Below, in pieces: positions 61,799 through 64,000 of a stretch of 64,000 bases of DNA (position 1 is its first letter; every line of letters starts with the position of its first letter). The DNA is from JBGSIC01 sp041751875. GTDB lineage: Bacteria; Bdellovibrionota; FAC87; UBA2466; JACKAF01. A program made the translations under genes and the position numbers. Location: NCBI GenBank assembly GCA_041751875.1, contig JBGSIC010000004.1, positions 212,826 to 276,825 of the forward strand, read 5' to 3'. Below the pieces are notes generated by a model, which was not told the origin of the DNA, made no database searches, and saw nothing but the letters and a program-made list of their open reading frames with translations.

Positions 61799-62731
61799 CT
61801 AGTCGTTAAGCGTGCGACGCGCATGGCGCCCCCCATGTGAAGGGGTGGAAGAAATCGCAACGATAGCGCGCTCGTTCTCCGCACCAACAAGTGTGGCCAT
61901 TTGTCTGGGAGCCGCTACCGGAACAACCGGCGCTAACACCCGCTTTAAATGCCGTGAACTACCGGCTGCCAGGCGCCCGATGAGGGAAACGCCGCGCGAG
62001 GAACTACTGACCCCGCTTAAAAGCCGATTCGGTACGCTGGCCACACCGCGGGACGCTCCGCCGGAGTGACTTAAACTAGGAGTTGTCGCCGATAAAAATC
62101 CAATGGCGCCTCGCCCTCCACTGGCCAACAAAGAAGTAGAGGTCGCGTTGACTGGTATCGCCGAAGCCGTAAGCTGGGAGGTCACCGTGCCGATTGCCCC
62201 ACCGCCGAGCGCAAGCTGAAGTGCCTGCATATTTGCCGCGTATTTCGCTAGCTTGAACTGCGCGTTCACCTGCTCTCGCACCAGAGTAAGCTGCTGATCA
62301 TAGCGGTACTGTTCCATCGCACGAATTTCTTTGCGCTCATCCCGCTGGGCGGCCTGTTCGCCCGCAAGCGCTCCGAGTTGAATCTGCATGCGCTCCATCG
62401 AACCTTTTTCCTTCGCCATGAAGAGCTCTTTGGTCGCGAGTAAATTTTGCTGGGCCATCATCATCTGATTCATGGAAAGCGCCATGGTGGTGTTGGCTTG
62501 AATGGTGGTCTGGGCAATAGCCGCATGGGCTGCGGTGGCCGCAACGTGTTTTTGCGCATCCGCTTGAATCGCAGCCGTGGCTGCTTGAGCGGCAGCGGCT
62601 GCAACAGGACCGACAATCGCTCCCACCGCTGCTCCTCCTCCTTCTGCATGGAGAGTGGGGGAAGCAAGGCTAAGGATCAGGCCCAATAGCGTGAGAAGTA
62701 AGTTTCGTTCTATGGTGTTGCCGTAATTCAC
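61799..62731 (-). CDS. Secreted Ala/Gln-rich coiled-coil protein, paralogue 2
   Basis: A 310-residue exported protein. Signal peptide about 1-30 ends in LHA. The helical core (GAIVGPVAAAAAQAATAAIQ, AHAAIAQTTIQANTTM, MEQYRYDQQLTLVREQVNAQ, FKLAKYAANM) aligns with that of paralogue 1 (IGPIAAAAAQ, AITQTQIQAST, DQLALVREQVDQQLKLAK). The C-terminus is rich in Ser, Gly and Arg and ends near GGRHARRTLND. Function unknown; a structural or surface role is plausible. Confidence 0.6.
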   Translation of the reverse strand: MNYGNTIERNLLLTLLGLILSLASPTLHAEGGGAAVGAIVGPVAAAAAQAATAAIQADAQKHVAATAAHAAIAQTTIQANTTMALSMNQMMMAQQNLLATKELFMAKEKGSMERMQIQLGALAGEQAAQRDERKEIRAMEQYRYDQQLTLVREQVNAQFKLAKYAANMQALQLALGGGAIGTVTSQLTASAIPVNATSTSLLASGGRGAIGFLSATTPSLSHSGGASRGVASVPNRLLSGVSSSSRGVSLIGRLAAGSSRHLKRVLAPVVPVAAPRQMATLVGAENERAIVAISSTPSHGGRHARRTLND

Positions 62732-63027
62732 TGTGTGTCCCTACTCATTGGAATTGCATACCCCTTGCCAACCCGCTACCCATTAAGTGATTGATAATAT
62801 GCGGGTATTTTGGCCTCTTAAATGGGGCTTTTGCTTAAAACCCACGGGTATACAAGAAGTCTTCAGCTAAGCTCTTAAATCTCTTCCCCTTTTTTTGCGT
62901 AAGCCCCTGACAGGGTAAACACAAAGGTGACAGTCCTGCCCCGCGGCGAGCCTCTGATAAATCGCGGTGCTATAATAAGGAGCAATTCCGCTTCAACCAC
63001 CAATCCCCTCACCCATTTAGGAAAGTC
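62732..63027. other. Divergent promoter region before the methyltransferase gene
   Basis: No gene is seen in these 296 bp. A consensus -10 hexamer TATAAT is at 62971-62976, 51 bp upstream of the methyltransferase ATG; no strong -35 box accompanies it. A promoter for coiled-coil paralogue 2 should be in the left half. AGGAAA before 63028 is the ribosome site. Confidence 0.4.
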
Positions 63028-63954
63028 ATGAAACTCTATCAACGTGTATGCCTTGTATTAGCCAAAGAAGGATTTACTGGTCTTGCCCGCAAAGTAGCGG
63101 GAAAACTTTCCCCTCCGAAAAGTGGACTGAAACCCACCGAAGTGGCAAAGGCCGACTACGACAAAGCGGTTAAACTGTTTGCCGAAAAAGCCAAAGAAAA
63201 GGGCTTCAAGAATCTGGATAAACTACTCTGGTATCACACCATTGAATTGGGTGATGGTCTCACCACTCCGGGGCACTACGATTACCGTACCCAGATTGAT
63301 CAATTTGGTTTCCCCAACGACATGACTGGCATGCGCGTATTGGACATCGGCTCCGCGACAGGTTTCTTTGCATTCGAATTTGAAAAACGAGGCGCCAAAG
63401 TCACATCGGTAGAGCTTCCCTCCATTACCGACTGGGACATGCCTTATAGCGAGGAACGGGAAAATACGATCAAGGCGCTTATGCAGGAATACAAAGCCTC
63501 GAGTGTTCGGGAAGTTTCTGACAGCATTCTTGATGCCCCCTTCGAGTTCTGTAAAAAGGTACTCAATTCAAAAGTGGAACGCGTTCACAGTACCATTTAC
63601 GACCTCACTCTGGATAAGCTCGGTGGTGAACCCTTCGACATGGTTTTCCTCGGCGACGTGCTTTTGCATACATTCTCCCCCATGAAAGCGATTGTAAAAA
63701 TCGCGCCGCTTTGCCGTGGCACCTTAGTGCTTGCCCAGCAACTCTCGCGTGTTGAAGAAGATGGCGCGCCCGTGATGCAGTACCTCGATGCGGGTGGTGA
63801 CTCACGTAGTTGGTGGTATCCGAACCGTCAGTGCATGGAGCAAATGCTCAAACGCGCGGGTTTTCGTAACACGGAACTACTGGGCTACAACCCCGCCTAC
63901 CACGCGGAACATAACATCCACTTCCACCGCGCAATCATTCACGCTTCAAAGTGA
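63028..63954 (+). CDS. SAM-dependent methyltransferase (CmoB/DUF1698-like)
   Basis: A 308-residue protein with a helical N-terminal region and a class I core. Motif I is RVLDIGSATGFFAFEFEKRG, the acidic end of beta-2 is VTSVELPSITDWD, and the later strand is DMVFLGDVLLHTFSPM. This pattern resembles CmoB/DUF1698 and related enzymes, including tRNA carboxymethyltransferases. The N-terminal extension (about 1-70) is charged. Substrate unknown; no RNA-modification partner lies nearby. Confidence 0.72.
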   Translation: MKLYQRVCLVLAKEGFTGLARKVAGKLSPPKSGLKPTEVAKADYDKAVKLFAEKAKEKGFKNLDKLLWYHTIELGDGLTTPGHYDYRTQIDQFGFPNDMTGMRVLDIGSATGFFAFEFEKRGAKVTSVELPSITDWDMPYSEERENTIKALMQEYKASSVREVSDSILDAPFEFCKKVLNSKVERVHSTIYDLTLDKLGGEPFDMVFLGDVLLHTFSPMKAIVKIAPLCRGTLVLAQQLSRVEEDGAPVMQYLDAGGDSRSWWYPNRQCMEQMLKRAGFRNTELLGYNPAYHAEHNIHFHRAIIHASK

Positions 63955-64000
63955 CCCTGCTGAGGAAGTCCGGGCGCTGACGAGTGACAATGTTGATCGT

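Overview
The window comes from a Gram-negative bacterium of roughly balanced base composition. It has lipoproteins, outer-membrane barrels, a TolC/RND pair and a secretin. The gene content is housekeeping (murA, prmC, prfA, rpmE, pyrE, ilvC, uvrB, tag) mixed with predator- or deltaproteobacterium-like accessory genes: tandem DUF507 proteins, an imuA-imuB-dnaE2 mutasome, and many secreted proteins with no clear family. This suits the Bdellovibrionota/deltaproteobacterial group, but no rRNA is present, so the assignment is an inference.

Layout. 1-9.9 kb: a minus-strand run (cut-off sugar-phosphate transferase, TPR protein, outer-membrane barrel, two DUF507 genes), a class A penicillin-binding protein, a large secreted HEAT-repeat/lipase protein and a small outer-membrane protein. 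10.0-26.1 kb: a complete Wzx/Wzy-type surface polysaccharide locus. The plus strand carries a nucleotide-sugar 4,6-dehydratase, flippase and glucuronyl C5-epimerase-like gene. The minus strand carries polymerase, GalE-like epimerase, glycosyltransferase, aminotransferase, phosphoglycosyl transferase, methyltransferase and an orphan E1 alpha/beta pair. A Wzc-type kinase and an SLBB protein follow. 26.1-31.8 kb: acetyltransferase, murA-prmC-prfA-rpmE and a second glycosyltransferase. 31.8-36.0 kb: a toxin-antitoxin-like pair, a CpaF/secretin pair, a lipoprotein and a trypsin-like protease. 36.5-42.8 kb: tRNA-Arg(CCU), tag, a hydrolase and a TolC/RND efflux pair without an adaptor gene.

42.9-50.6 kb: two paralogous secreted proteins flanking a DUF2608 HAD protein, then rhodanese, pyrE, ilvC, uvrB and a lipoprotein with anchor-D-like repeats. 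50.6-55.7 kb: a translationally overlapping imuA-imuB-dnaE2 cassette preceded by an almost perfect 28-bp palindrome that fills the promoter spacer; this is a strong candidate for a lineage-specific SOS operator. 55.7-64 kb: an unknown secreted protein, an SGNH hydrolase, a stand-alone ComEC-type metallo-beta-lactamase-fold protein, a divergent glycosyltransferase, two paralogous secreted Ala/Gln-rich coiled-coil proteins and a methyltransferase.

Two families of palindromic intergenic repeats are scattered through the window: GGTGCC-type hairpins at four sites, and CATTGCGAGG-type elements at two sites, one of which supplies the end of a coding sequence. I saw no rRNA, CRISPR array, transposase or prophage genes.
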